NCBI RefSeq assembly: GCF_000445445.1
Contig: NZ_ASXP01000002.1
Coordinates: 1,069,001-1,133,000, forward strand
DNA length: 64,000 bases
Direction of reading: 5' to 3'
Origin: Sporomusa ovata DSM 2662
GTDB lineage: Bacteria; Bacillota; Negativicutes; Sporomusales; Sporomusaceae
Position 1 is the first letter of the stretch. Each line of letters starts with the position of its first letter. The notes beneath the pieces are model-generated. The model worked only from the letters and a program-made list of their open reading frames with translations, was not told the DNA's origin and did not search any database. The position numbers and the translations under genes are program-made. Positions 1 through 9,090 of this stretch are shown piece by piece.

Positions 1-1
1 G

Positions 2-1120
2 TGTGCTGACGTTGGTCAGGGGGATGAACTGGAGCCTGTTCATGACAAGGCTCTCAAATCAGGTGCCAGCAAGGTATATATTGAAGATTTAACGGCTGGT
101 TTTGTCGAGGACTATGTATGGCCGACATTAAAAGCCGGTGCTGTATATGAAGGGAAATATCTGCTGGGTACTTCCTTTGCCCGTCCGATTATTGCCAAAG
201 CACTTGTTGATATTGCTATTAAAGAAGGCGCAGATGCTATTTGTCATGGCGCAACCGGTAAAGGCAACGACCAGGTTCGTTTCGAGCTTACCGTCAAAGC
301 GTTGGCTCCTCATCTCAAAATCATTGCTCCCTGGCGGATATGGAACATTCGTTCCCGCGAGGATGCTATTGATTATGCGGAGAAACATGGTATTCCTGTA
401 CCTGTTTCCAAAGCACGTCCCTACAGCATGGACCGCAACATCTGGCATTTAAGCCATGAAGGTGCTGATCTTGAGAACCCGGCCAATGCGCCCACAGATG
501 ACGTATATATGATTACGACTCCACCGGAAAAAGCACCTGATAAACCGCTTTACGTCGAAGTTGGTTTTGAAAAAGGAATTCCGGTTTCCGTTGACGGAGT
601 TAAGCTCAATGCCGTAGCCCTCTTAACTAAGCTTAATGATATTGGTGCTGCTAACGGTGTCGGCATCGCTGATATAGTAGAAAATCGCCTTGTGGGGATG
701 AAATCCCGCGGTGTATATGAAAATCCCGGCGGCGCGATTTTATATTATGCCCATCGTGAACTGGAATATCTGACACTTGACCGGGCTACTTTGCATTACA
801 AAGAGCAAGTAGCTATCAGATATGCAGAACTGGTTTATGATGGCATGTGGTTTGCCCCACTCAGAGAAGCCTTGGATGCATTTGTGGATTCTACCCAACA
901 GACAGTCAGTGGTACTGTGCGGCTGAAATTATATAAAGGCAATATCATAAGTGCTGGCGCGACATCGCCGTATTCTCTCTATAACGAAAAAATCGTAACC
1001 TTTGGCGACAGTGAAGAATTGTACAATCATGGCGATGCGGAGGGCTTTATTAATCTCTTTGGCCTGCCACTCAAAGTCCGGGCTATGATGAAAGCTGAGG
1101 CTAAGAAAAACAATGAGTAA
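2..1120 (+). CDS. argG: Argininosuccinate synthase, 5' end cut by window
   Basis: Joins citrulline and aspartate with ATP to make argininosuccinate, the penultimate step of arginine synthesis, in the cytoplasm. The reading frame is open from base 2 and 372 codons are visible, so only about 25-30 N-terminal residues with the ATP pyrophosphatase loop are missing. Visible family blocks are CADVGQGDELEPV at the start, then HGATGKGNDQVRFE and the substrate-binding segment RPYSMDRNIWHLS. The stop overlaps the argH start by 8 bp, so the two are co-transcribed and probably translationally coupled. The promoter lies outside the window. An apparent TTG start at 302 is internal and not the real start. 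Confidence 0.97.
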   Translation, partial: CADVGQGDELEPVHDKALKSGASKVYIEDLTAGFVEDYVWPTLKAGAVYEGKYLLGTSFARPIIAKALVDIAIKEGADAICHGATGKGNDQVRFELTVKALAPHLKIIAPWRIWNIRSREDAIDYAEKHGIPVPVSKARPYSMDRNIWHLSHEGADLENPANAPTDDVYMITTPPEKAPDKPLYVEVGFEKGIPVSVDGVKLNAVALLTKLNDIGAANGVGIADIVENRLVGMKSRGVYENPGGAILYYAHRELEYLTLDRATLHYKEQVAIRYAELVYDGMWFAPLREALDAFVDSTQQTVSGTVRLKLYKGNIISAGATSPYSLYNEKIVTFGDSEELYNHGDAEGFINLFGLPLKVRAMMKAEAKKNNE

Positions 1121-2528
1121 ACTATGGGGCGGACGTTTTGCCAAAAGTACGGATGTAATGGTGGAGGAGTTTACCTCCTCCATTTCTTTTGATAGCCGGA
1201 TGTACAGTCAGGACATTGCCGGCAGTATTGCCCATGCTACCATGCTGGCTGCCTGCGGCATAATAAGCCAGGAAGATGCTAAACTAATTATTGATGGTCT
1301 AAAAGGTATACTTGCTGATATTGAAGCTGGTAATTTCAGTTTTGAGGTATCCTTAGAAGATATTCATATGAATATTGAAAAACGTCTGACCGAACGTATT
1401 GGAGCGGCTGGCGGTAGGCTGCATACAGCTCGCAGCCGTAACGACCAAGTGGCACTTGATACTCATATGTATGTGCGCAGCCAGGTTGCAGAGGTTGCCA
1501 GGCTATTATTTGATTTAGAACAGGCTATTTTAGATACAGCCCACAAGTATCCTGAGGTGATCATGCCTGGATACACCCATCTCCAGCGGGCACAGCCCAT
1601 ATTATTCTCCCATCATATGCTGGCCTACTTCTTTATGCTGGAACGGGATTTCCGGCGTTTGGGCGGGGTATGGGAATCTGCCGATATCATGCCACTGGGG
1701 GCAGGGGCATTGGCCGGCACAACCTTTCCCATTGACCGGGAGCAAGTAGCGCGCGAACTCAATTTTGGCCGTGTCTATGAAAATAGTCTGGACGCCGTCA
1801 GTGATCGTGATTATATTTTAGAATTTTTATCATTTGCATCAATTCTCATGATGCATCTGAGTCGTCTGAGTGAAGAAATTATCCTTTGGTCGTCAACTGA
1901 ATTTTCCTTTATTGAACTTGATGACGCTCACTGCACCGGCTCGAGCATTATGCCGCAAAAGAAAAACCCGGATGTTGCTGAACTAGTGCGGGGTAAAACC
2001 GGTCGGGTGTTTGGTCACCTAATGGCTATGCTGACAGTGACTAAAGGCTTGCCACTGGCATATAATAAAGATTTGCAAGAGGATAAAGAGGGACTGTTTG
2101 ATACCATTGATACCGTTAAATTTAGTTTGACAGTCTATGCTGCTATGCTGCGTGGTATGAAGGTCAATGCGGGTGCCATGCGGCAGGCCCTAAAAACCGA
2201 CTTTTCCAATGCAACCGACATGGCAGATTATCTTGTAAAAAAAGGCTTGCCCTTTCGGCAAGCGCATGAAGTAGTCGGTAAATGCGTAGCCTATTGTCTA
2301 AATGAGCAAAAAACATTGACAGACTTAACCCTGGAACAGTTTCAAGAATTCTCGCCACTGTTTGCAGCCGACATTACAGATGCCATTTCAATAGAGACCT
2401 GTGTAGCGGCCCGTAACTCTCTGGGGGGAACATCGCCCACTCAGGTTGGACAAACCGTGCGTATTGCTAAGTCCGTCATGGACAAACAACAAAAACGCCT
2501 TGACATGTATACAAAAACCACCCTATAA
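1113..2528 (+). CDS. argH: Argininosuccinate lyase
   Basis: Splits argininosuccinate into arginine and fumarate, the last step of arginine synthesis. The 471 residues are normal length for the fumarase/aspartase superfamily. The signature GSSIMPQKKNPD, containing the flexible catalytic loop serine, is intact, and the N-terminal block MSKLWGGRF is typical of the family. The ATG lies inside the last codons of argG in another frame (8-bp overlap). ilvE begins 35 bp downstream with its own strong ribosome binding site. No damage is seen. Confidence 0.97.
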   Translation: MSKLWGGRFAKSTDVMVEEFTSSISFDSRMYSQDIAGSIAHATMLAACGIISQEDAKLIIDGLKGILADIEAGNFSFEVSLEDIHMNIEKRLTERIGAAGGRLHTARSRNDQVALDTHMYVRSQVAEVARLLFDLEQAILDTAHKYPEVIMPGYTHLQRAQPILFSHHMLAYFFMLERDFRRLGGVWESADIMPLGAGALAGTTFPIDREQVARELNFGRVYENSLDAVSDRDYILEFLSFASILMMHLSRLSEEIILWSSTEFSFIELDDAHCTGSSIMPQKKNPDVAELVRGKTGRVFGHLMAMLTVTKGLPLAYNKDLQEDKEGLFDTIDTVKFSLTVYAAMLRGMKVNAGAMRQALKTDFSNATDMADYLVKKGLPFRQAHEVVGKCVAYCLNEQKTLTDLTLEQFQEFSPLFAADITDAISIETCVAARNSLGGTSPTQVGQTVRIAKSVMDKQQKRLDMYTKTTL

Positions 2529-2563
2529 TAACTATAAATATACACCCAAGGAGGCCTGTTGAC

Positions 2564-3637
2564 ATGACAGATATTGCTGTTACACTGGCTGATAAACGCG
2601 GCACACTTCCAACAGATGACAAACTAGGGTTTGGTAAAATTTTTACTGATCATATGTTTGTAATGGACTATGCCAGTGATAAAGGCTGGCATGATGCCCG
2701 TATTATTCCTTACGGAGATTTCAACATTTCCCCGGCGGCCATGGTGTTACACTATGGTCAAGCTATTTTTGAGGGAATGAAGGCATTTCGTACCGAAGAT
2801 AACCGTGTTGTAATGTACCGGCCGGTAGATCATTTGAACCGATTTAATAATTCAGCGGATATCCTAAGCATTCCGCAGATGGATGTTGACGTAGTACATA
2901 CCGCATTGAAAAAGCTCATTGAATTGGATAAGCACTGGGTACCCAAAGCATTGGGAACTTCATTATATATTCGTCCGTTTGTTATTTCGGTTGATCCCTA
3001 TGTTGGCGTAAAAGTAGCTTCTCAGTATACCTTATTCATCATCCTTTCCCCGGTTGGCGCTTACTATGCCTCTGGTTTTAAACCTGTCAAGATTAAGGTT
3101 GAAGATCATTATGTGCGTGCTGTAAAAGGTGGTCTGGGCGAAGCCAAGACTGCGGCAAACTATGCAGCTAGTCTTAAGGCAGGCGAAGTAGCTAAAAAAG
3201 ATGGTTACACCCAGGTACTGTGGCTTGATGCACTTGAACAAAAATACATTGAAGAAGTTGGTACAATGAACATCTTCTTTAAAATTGATGATGAGATCAT
3301 TACGCCAGAATTGAATGGCAGCATCCTAAATGGTATGACCCGTCGCTCAGTGCTTGCAGTTGCGAAAGACTGGGGTATGAAAGCTACTGAGCGCCGTATT
3401 TCCATTGAGGAAGTATACGAAGCCCATGCAAATGGCCATTTGCAGGAAGTCTTTGGCTCTGGTACGGCTGCCGTCATTTCGCCGGTTGGTGAGCTTTGCT
3501 GGAAAGGAAAGAAAATCAGTATCAACAATGGTGCAATCGGCGAAACCTCACATAAATTATTCGACTATATAACCAGCCTTCAACAGGGGCGTGTAGCCGA
3601 TAAATTTGGCTGGGTTGAAGAAGTGACGAAATTATAA
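2564..3637 (+). CDS. ilvE: Branched-chain amino acid aminotransferase
   Basis: Pyridoxal-phosphate transaminase that exchanges amino groups between glutamate and the 2-oxo acids of leucine, isoleucine and valine. The 357 residues match the longer (BCAT2-like) subgroup of fold-type IV enzymes. The motif GEAKTAANYAASL carries the expected PLP-binding lysine, Lys195. The C-terminal part GSGTAAVISPV is the phosphate-binding region of the fold. A clear AAGGAGG precedes the ATG. A terminator hairpin follows, so this ends the arginine/branched-chain unit. Co-transcription with argGH is possible across the short gap but not proven. Confidence 0.95.
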   Translation: MTDIAVTLADKRGTLPTDDKLGFGKIFTDHMFVMDYASDKGWHDARIIPYGDFNISPAAMVLHYGQAIFEGMKAFRTEDNRVVMYRPVDHLNRFNNSADILSIPQMDVDVVHTALKKLIELDKHWVPKALGTSLYIRPFVISVDPYVGVKVASQYTLFIILSPVGAYYASGFKPVKIKVEDHYVRAVKGGLGEAKTAANYAASLKAGEVAKKDGYTQVLWLDALEQKYIEEVGTMNIFFKIDDEIITPELNGSILNGMTRRSVLAVAKDWGMKATERRISIEEVYEAHANGHLQEVFGSGTAAVISPVGELCWKGKKISINNGAIGETSHKLFDYITSLQQGRVADKFGWVEEVTKL

Positions 3638-3667
3638 ACTGATTTTACTGCATATACCAGAATAAGA

Positions 3668-3702
3668 TTAGGCTTGTGCCACCAGGCGCAAGCCTAATTT
3701 GT
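3668..3702 (+). terminator. Intrinsic terminator after ilvE
   Basis: Inverted repeat TTAGGCTTG / CAAGCCTAA with a 12-nt loop, followed by a short T-rich run (TTTGT). It separates ilvE from the cdaA cluster. The rest of the gap up to 3852 is AT-rich and shows no gene. Confidence 0.75.
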
Positions 3703-3852
3703 ATAGTATCGAATAAAGTGTTGCCGGTAGTTATGCAAATTGCCATTATAATTTTTTAATAAATACCATTTTCTTAAAAGGTTTTCCTAATAGTGGGTAG
3801 AATAAAACTATAAGCTAACCTGAATTTTTATTTCGTGTTTGAGGTGTACAGC

Positions 3853-4668
3853 ATGTTATTACAAATGAAGGGCATAATTTCTACAATTGGGTTTCTTGAT
3901 ATTCTTGATATTGTAATTGTTGCCTACTTTTTATATAAATTATATGTCATGATAAGAGATACCCGGGCGGTGGCGCTCTTAAAGGGCCTTGTTGTTCTGC
4001 TATTGGCTACTATGGTTAGCCGTTGGCTGGAACTCAATGTGATTAACTGGCTGCTCCAAAAGACAATGACGGTAGTATTAGTAGCCTTGCCTGTTGTTTT
4101 TCAGCCTGAACTAAGGCGGGCACTGGAGCACCTGGGACGGGGGCGCTTTTTTCAAAATAGAACCCAGCTAAATGCGGAAGAACGGGAAAATCTCTTTCAG
4201 GAACTAGCCAGGACAGTTACTGCGTTGTCAAAAAATAAAATTGGCGCGTTAATTGTGGTCGAACGGGAGACTGGATTAAATGATTATATTGAAACCGGTA
4301 TCAAAGTGGATGGGTTAGTATCAAGTGAATTTTTAATTAATATTTTTATCCCGAATACACCATTGCATGACGGTGCCGTTATTGTTCGCGGCAATAGGGT
4401 GCAAGCCGCAGGTTGCCTATTACCGCTATCAGATGACAGGAGTCTGACCAAAGAATTGGGCACCAGACACCGTGCGGCTATTGGTATCAGTGAACAGACA
4501 GATGCAGTCGTCGTTGTTGTCAGCGAAGAGACTGGGATTATTTCACTGGCCCGCGGTGGACGGTTGCACAGATATATGGACGCTGAGAGTCTAAAAGAGC
4601 AGCTTGCGCCGCTGTTTGTGGTGAGAAGTTCTTCTCTTAGCGATCTGTTTAGCTGGAGGCCGTCATAA
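3853..4668 (+). CDS. cdaA: Diadenylate cyclase CdaA
   Basis: Makes the essential second messenger c-di-AMP from two ATP at the inner face of the membrane. It controls potassium and osmolyte balance and cell-wall homeostasis. The N-terminus has three hydrophobic segments (roughly residues 10-95). The DAC domain follows, with the catalytic DGA motif (LHDGAVIVRG) and the RHR motif (GTRHRAAIG). The ATG at 3853 is chosen because GAGGTG sits just upstream. A GTG at 3835 in the same frame would add six residues and has no good ribosome site. The stop overlaps the next gene by one base (TAATG), so cdaR is coupled. Its location next to cdaR and glmM is the conserved Firmicute arrangement. Confidence 0.96.
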   Translation: MLLQMKGIISTIGFLDILDIVIVAYFLYKLYVMIRDTRAVALLKGLVVLLLATMVSRWLELNVINWLLQKTMTVVLVALPVVFQPELRRALEHLGRGRFFQNRTQLNAEERENLFQELARTVTALSKNKIGALIVVERETGLNDYIETGIKVDGLVSSEFLINIFIPNTPLHDGAVIVRGNRVQAAGCLLPLSDDRSLTKELGTRHRAAIGISEQTDAVVVVVSEETGIISLARGGRLHRYMDAESLKEQLAPLFVVRSSSLSDLFSWRPS

Positions 4669-5609
4669 TGATTGACAATTATTTCAAAAAACCTGGAGAA
4701 ACTAAAAATATAGTACCCAAGATATTGGCTATCATAATGGCTATTATTCTGTGGATGTATGTAATGAATGAGCAAAATCCGCCATTTGAAGCTTCCTTTA
4801 TTATTCCTCTGGAGGTGCGCAATGTGGCGGCTGATTATGTGCTCTTGGACGCACCTGAGACAGTCAAAGTAAAAATTCGTGGTCCACGCAACGTCGTGGC
4901 GGGAGTACGAACCAAAGACCTTAAGGCAGTTGTTGATGTAAAGGGTCTAACTGAAGGCAGTCACAATATCGCCGTTAACGCTATTATTCCTTCTAGCCTG
5001 GAACTGGTCGAAATCAGTCCGGATAAAGTGCAGCTGGGGCTTGATCCCATTATCAGTCGTCAGCTACCTATTGAGGTGCGCTTAACTGGCACTCCTGCTC
5101 CGGGTACGGTGATAGGCAAGGCAGTACCTGCCTATGAACAGGTTACTGTTGAGGGGCCAAAAAATGTCGTAAACACAGTGGCAAAAGTAGTAGCAATGGT
5201 GGATCTATCATCCAAAAGTAACGATATTACGGCAGATGCAGTGCTTATTCCGGTTAATCGCGCCAATAAAGAAGTAGAAGGTCTTACTGTTTATCCGGAA
5301 AAAATCAAAATAGTTGTTAACCTGACAGCTGCAGTTAAGAAAAGAATGTTGGATATCAGGCCGGTTACTCAGGGTGAATTACCATCAGGCTTAGTCATTA
5401 AGAGTGTTGTCACAGAGCCAAATAAAGTAGAAATAGCAGAAACAGTGCCAAACAAAGGTATTGACAAGCTGGATGCTATTTATACCGAAGCAATCAATTT
5501 AACCGATATCAATAAAGATACTGACAAAGAAGTTAAGCTTCAAATACCAGAAGGCATGACTGGCACGACAGGGGCAGTCATTATGAAGATAAAAGTCGGA
5601 CCACGCTAA
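4668..5609 (+). CDS. cdaR: CdaR, YbbR-domain regulator of diadenylate cyclase
   Basis: Membrane-anchored extracytoplasmic partner that modulates CdaA activity. One transmembrane helix lies near residues 16-33, followed by repeated YbbR domains recognisable by recurring blocks such as VKIRGPRNVV and VTVEGPKNVV. At 313 residues it is within the usual range, with probably three YbbR repeats. It overlaps cdaA by one base, the strongest sign of joint translation. The family effect on the cyclase can be positive or negative and cannot be read from sequence. Confidence 0.93.
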   Translation: MIDNYFKKPGETKNIVPKILAIIMAIILWMYVMNEQNPPFEASFIIPLEVRNVAADYVLLDAPETVKVKIRGPRNVVAGVRTKDLKAVVDVKGLTEGSHNIAVNAIIPSSLELVEISPDKVQLGLDPIISRQLPIEVRLTGTPAPGTVIGKAVPAYEQVTVEGPKNVVNTVAKVVAMVDLSSKSNDITADAVLIPVNRANKEVEGLTVYPEKIKIVVNLTAAVKKRMLDIRPVTQGELPSGLVIKSVVTEPNKVEIAETVPNKGIDKLDAIYTEAINLTDINKDTDKEVKLQIPEGMTGTTGAVIMKIKVGPR

Positions 5610-5623
5610 AGGAGATAGAACTA

Positions 5624-7219
5624 TTGCTTAAAATCAGCAATTTTCGTGTACCATTATCTGATGATACACCACTGGAACAATTAGCTGCCAGACGTCTTAA
5701 ACTGACGGCAGATACCATATGTCAAGTGGCCGTTGTCCGGAAGGCCGTTGATGCCCGCCGGAAGAATACGATTACTTTTGTATATACCCTGGAGGTGGAA
5801 ACAGCCGTTCCCGAAGGCCAGGTCTTGGCCCGCTTATCAGGTGATAAGGATGTTATTCAGGTAACACCAATGGTTGCAGAGGATATTACCCCCGGGGGTA
5901 AGCAGCTGACAAACCGTCCAATTGTGGTAGGCGCAGGACCAGCAGGCTTATTTACGGCATTTATGCTGGCAAAACATGGTTATAAACCGCTGTTAATTGA
6001 ACGCGGCCGCAGTGTTGACCAGCGAGCCAGGGATATTGCTGATTTTTGGCATACGGGTAAGCTTGATGAAAAAAGTAATGTTCAATTTGGCGAAGGCGGT
6101 GCTGGTACTTTTTCTGACGGCAAGCTTACCACCCGGGTAAATGACCCGCGGATGGCGCTGGTGGTCGATTTGATGATCGCTGCTGGTGCTCCGCCGGAGA
6201 TAAAATATCTCCATAAACCCCATATTGGTACAGATAAACTAAGGCAAGTTGTCAAGAATATCCGCACCCGGATTATCGAAATGGGTGGTCAAGTTGAGTT
6301 TGAAACAAAATTAACAGCCATAGATACTAAGGATGGTCGTCTGAACGGTATAACCATCAATAATAGTCGCTTTTTGCCGTGTGAAGCACTATTTCTGGCC
6401 ATCGGCCATAGCGCTCGCGATACCTATCAACTGCTCTACCAGGCGAACATTGCGATGGAAGCCAAACCTTTTGCTATCGGTGTTCGTATTGAGCATCCGC
6501 AGGAGTTAATTGATCGTGCACAATACGGCAGTGCCGCCGGTCACCCCAAACTGGGAGCGGCTGATTATGCTCTGGTGTATCAAGACCGGGCAACCGCCCG
6601 GACCGCATACTCGTTCTGCATGTGTCCAGGCGGCCTGGTAGTTGCGGCTGCTTCCGAGGCCGGCGGGGTAGTAACTAATGGTATGAGTCTGTTCAATCGC
6701 GATTCAAAGATTGCTAATAGTGCGCTGGCTGTAACCGTCAATCCGGCTGATTTTGGGCCAAACGTACTTGATGGCATTGAATTCCAGCGCCGCTATGAAC
6801 GACTGGCATTTGTGGTAGGTGGTCATAACTATCAGGCGCCTGTGCAGACGGTCGGTGATTTTTTAGCTGGTAAAAGCGGTAGTAGTAAGTATCTTGTTAA
6901 GCCCAGCTATCGTCCTGGTATAACACCTGGAGACCTTAGAGAATGCTTGCCGGAGTTCGTAACAGCAACGTTGGCGAAAGCCTTGCCGGAATTTGGCCGC
7001 AAGATCAGAGGCTTTGATCATCCATCGGCTGTGCTTACCGGTGTTGAGACCAGAACCTCAGCCCCTGTCCGGATAATTCGCGGGCAGGATTTTACTTCTG
7101 TTAACACAGCCGGGCTTTATCCTATTGGTGAAGGGGCCGGTTATGCCGGCGGCATTATGAGTGCGGCTCTTGACGGGATGAATGCAGCTATCAGTTTTAT
7201 TAAAGAATATAAGGTGTAA
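5624..7219 (+). CDS. FAD-dependent oxidoreductase (COG2509-like)
   Basis: Predicted soluble flavoprotein dehydrogenase of unknown substrate, 531 residues. An N-terminal domain of about 95 residues precedes a classic dinucleotide-binding fold, VVGAGPAGLFTAFMLA. The FAD-contacting block GEGAGYAGGIMSAALDG is near the C-terminus. The start is TTG at 5624 with AAAGGAGAT upstream. It sits 14 bp after cdaR and 37 bp before glmM, so it belongs to the same transcript. The family often sits in this cluster in Negativicutes and Clostridia, but its role in peptidoglycan precursor supply or c-di-AMP biology is not established. Confidence 0.85.
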   Translation: MLKISNFRVPLSDDTPLEQLAARRLKLTADTICQVAVVRKAVDARRKNTITFVYTLEVETAVPEGQVLARLSGDKDVIQVTPMVAEDITPGGKQLTNRPIVVGAGPAGLFTAFMLAKHGYKPLLIERGRSVDQRARDIADFWHTGKLDEKSNVQFGEGGAGTFSDGKLTTRVNDPRMALVVDLMIAAGAPPEIKYLHKPHIGTDKLRQVVKNIRTRIIEMGGQVEFETKLTAIDTKDGRLNGITINNSRFLPCEALFLAIGHSARDTYQLLYQANIAMEAKPFAIGVRIEHPQELIDRAQYGSAAGHPKLGAADYALVYQDRATARTAYSFCMCPGGLVVAAASEAGGVVTNGMSLFNRDSKIANSALAVTVNPADFGPNVLDGIEFQRRYERLAFVVGGHNYQAPVQTVGDFLAGKSGSSKYLVKPSYRPGITPGDLRECLPEFVTATLAKALPEFGRKIRGFDHPSAVLTGVETRTSAPVRIIRGQDFTSVNTAGLYPIGEGAGYAGGIMSAALDGMNAAISFIKEYKV

Positions 7220-7256
7220 TTAGTCGCACTAAAGTTTGAAGGGAGTATCTGCATAC

Positions 7257-8597
7257 ATGGCAAGATTATTTGGAACTGACGGCGTGCGCGGCTTAGCTAA
7301 CGCTGAACTTACTCCGGATTTGGCTTTCAAAATGGGCCGGGCGGCAACCTGCTATTTTGGCAAAGAACATCAATGTCCGGTATTTTATATTGGGCGGGAT
7401 ACCCGTATTTCCGGGCATATGCTGGAGGCTGCGCTGGCGGCTGGTATCTGTTCGGCAGGCGGTGAAGCTGTGCTCTTGGGCGTTATACCGACCCCGGCAG
7501 TGGCGTATTTGACCAAACAGCATGGCGCGCAGGCTGGTGTCGTAATTTCGGCGTCACATAACCCCTATCCTGATAATGGCATCAAATTTTTTGCCGGTAC
7601 AGGCTATAAGCTGCCTGATGCTGTTGAAGATGAACTGGAAAAATTGATCAAAGCTGAGCCAGATACTATGCCCAGGCCTACTGCCGGCGGTGTTGGCTTT
7701 ATTACCTATAAGCACAATCTATACCAAGAATACGTGGATTACGCCTTAAAAGCAGTGGATGGATCATTAAGCGGACTTAAAATTGTTATCGACTGCGCCA
7801 ACGGTGCTTCCTATGAGGCAGCTCCTGCTGCCTTTAGAAAATTAGGCGCAGAGGTTATTGTTATCAATGATAAACCTGATGGCAGTAATATCAATGCCGG
7901 CTGCGGATCAACCCATCTTGAACAACTGCAGGCCGCAGTAGTTCAGAATAAGGCCGATATCGGACTGGCCCATGATGGCGATGCGGATCGCTGCCTGGCT
8001 GTTGACGAAACTGGAGAAGCGGTTGACGGTGACCAAATCATGCTTATCTGTGCATTAGAAATGCTTAGGCAAAACACCTTGCCTGATAAAACACTAGTAG
8101 CTACTGTCATGAGCAATCTGGGCCTGCACCAGGCCATGAAAAATGCTGGTGGCAAAGTGCTTGTTACCCCGGTAGGTGACCGCTATGTGCTGGAAGCTAT
8201 GCTCAAACATAAATTGGTGCTTGGCGGCGAACAATCAGGCCATATCATATTTAGTCAGTACAGTACAACCGGCGATGGTCTGATCACTTCCCTAAAGCTG
8301 GCTGCAGCCTTAAAACAAAGCGGCAAAAAAATGTCACAATTAGCCCAGGTAATGACAAGGTTCCCCCAACTACTGGAAAACATTCGCGTTACGAGCAAGC
8401 AGGGTTGGGAGAATAACGCTAAAATTGCGGCTGCTATTCAGGCAGGCGAACAGGAATTAGGTGATAATGGCCGGATACTGGTGCGGCCTTCAGGCACTGA
8501 ACCCCTTATTCGCGTAATGGCCGAAGGCCCGGTGTTGCCTGATTTGGAACGCATTGTCACTACCATTGCTGCTGTAATTAAACAAGAACAATCCTAA
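7257..8597 (+). CDS. glmM: Phosphoglucosamine mutase GlmM
   Basis: Interconverts glucosamine-6-phosphate and glucosamine-1-phosphate on the route to UDP-GlcNAc for peptidoglycan and lipopolysaccharide. The catalytic phosphoserine lies in VISASHNPYPDNG (Ser100). The magnesium loop DGDADR and the C-terminal phosphate-binding RPSGTEPLIRVM are intact. The ATG at 7257, just after GGGAG, gives 446 residues, the normal length. A TTG at 7236 would add seven unconserved residues. It works directly with GlmS encoded next, and GlmM is reported to interact with CdaA in other Firmicutes. Confidence 0.97.
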   Translation: MARLFGTDGVRGLANAELTPDLAFKMGRAATCYFGKEHQCPVFYIGRDTRISGHMLEAALAAGICSAGGEAVLLGVIPTPAVAYLTKQHGAQAGVVISASHNPYPDNGIKFFAGTGYKLPDAVEDELEKLIKAEPDTMPRPTAGGVGFITYKHNLYQEYVDYALKAVDGSLSGLKIVIDCANGASYEAAPAAFRKLGAEVIVINDKPDGSNINAGCGSTHLEQLQAAVVQNKADIGLAHDGDADRCLAVDETGEAVDGDQIMLICALEMLRQNTLPDKTLVATVMSNLGLHQAMKNAGGKVLVTPVGDRYVLEAMLKHKLVLGGEQSGHIIFSQYSTTGDGLITSLKLAAALKQSGKKMSQLAQVMTRFPQLLENIRVTSKQGWENNAKIAAAIQAGEQELGDNGRILVRPSGTEPLIRVMAEGPVLPDLERIVTTIAAVIKQEQS

Positions 8598-8603
8598 ACA
8601 TGA

Positions 8604-8632
8604 TTGACCAATAGAGTAAACTATATTACAAT
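8604..8632 (+). promoter_or_regulatory. Sigma-A type promoter for the glmS leader
   Basis: TTGACC (8604-8609) and TACAAT (8627-8632) are separated by exactly 17 bp, close to the vegetative consensus. Transcription would start near 8639, giving a leader of about 450 nt that contains the ribozyme. It lies directly after the glmM stop, so glmS can be expressed apart from the upstream operon. Confidence 0.65.
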
Positions 8633-8643
8633 AAGATAGATAA

Positions 8644-8673
8644 GCAAAGGGGCACTAAATAGTGCTCCTTTGC
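8644..8673 (+). terminator. Strong hairpin between glmM and glmS
   Basis: GCAAAGGGGCAC pairs with AGTGCTCCTTTGC around a short AT loop, with a one-base asymmetry. The downstream T-run is poor (ATATGTATAG). It may end the glmM transcript. Because the predicted glmS promoter lies just upstream, it would also form a 5'-terminal stem on the glmS mRNA, which could protect that end. Confidence 0.5.
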
Positions 8674-8754
8674 ATATGTATAGTTATTATTATTGGAGGT
8701 GAGAATGACAGTGGAAGCAGAATAATTACTGCATTTGTGACAAAAGCTAGATGG

Positions 8755-8945
8755 AAAAAAAGCGCTGGTGCTTGGAGAGAAACCAAGCAGACGAGGAAGA
8801 GGTTTATCGAGCAGTCAGCGGATGCCTCTCGGCGACTGCCGTCGTTAGCTGACCGACAAAACTGCAGGGTGACTTGCGGAACAAAACGGCAGCATGCAGC
8901 ATGCAGAAAACAAAAATTTTAATAATGACAAAACGTATTATAGGC
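8755..8945 (+). ncRNA. glmS ribozyme: glmS ribozyme riboswitch
   Basis: Self-cleaving RNA that uses glucosamine-6-phosphate as cofactor and shuts off glmS when the sugar is plentiful. The conserved core is readable: the cleavage context AAAGCGC with the predicted cut between A8761 and G8762, then GACGAGGAAGAGG, GUUUAUCGA and CAGCGGAUGCCUCU, whose ends pair as P2. Further pairing elements and A-rich joining segments follow to about 8945. It occupies the leader of glmS, its expected place. Open frames across this stretch are not credible genes. Confidence 0.93.
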
Positions 8946-9090
8946 TTAGGTTGCTTAGAAATGTTCAGATGCTAGGCAGAAGGAGGACGTGAACGGAGTC
9001 CTACTGGAAAGTACGTCGCAGAGAGCGCCCGGACAGACAACGACGCAGATGAGCGTTTATAAGTAGCCGTAATTAGGGAGGATTATATAT

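Noticed and set aside
8662..8922. 86-codon open frame before glmS
   Set aside because: It lies across the glmS ribozyme core; no ribosome site or protein-like composition.
8941..9090. T-box riboswitch upstream of glmS
   Set aside because: No T-box sequence (TGG-N-ACCGCG type) is present.
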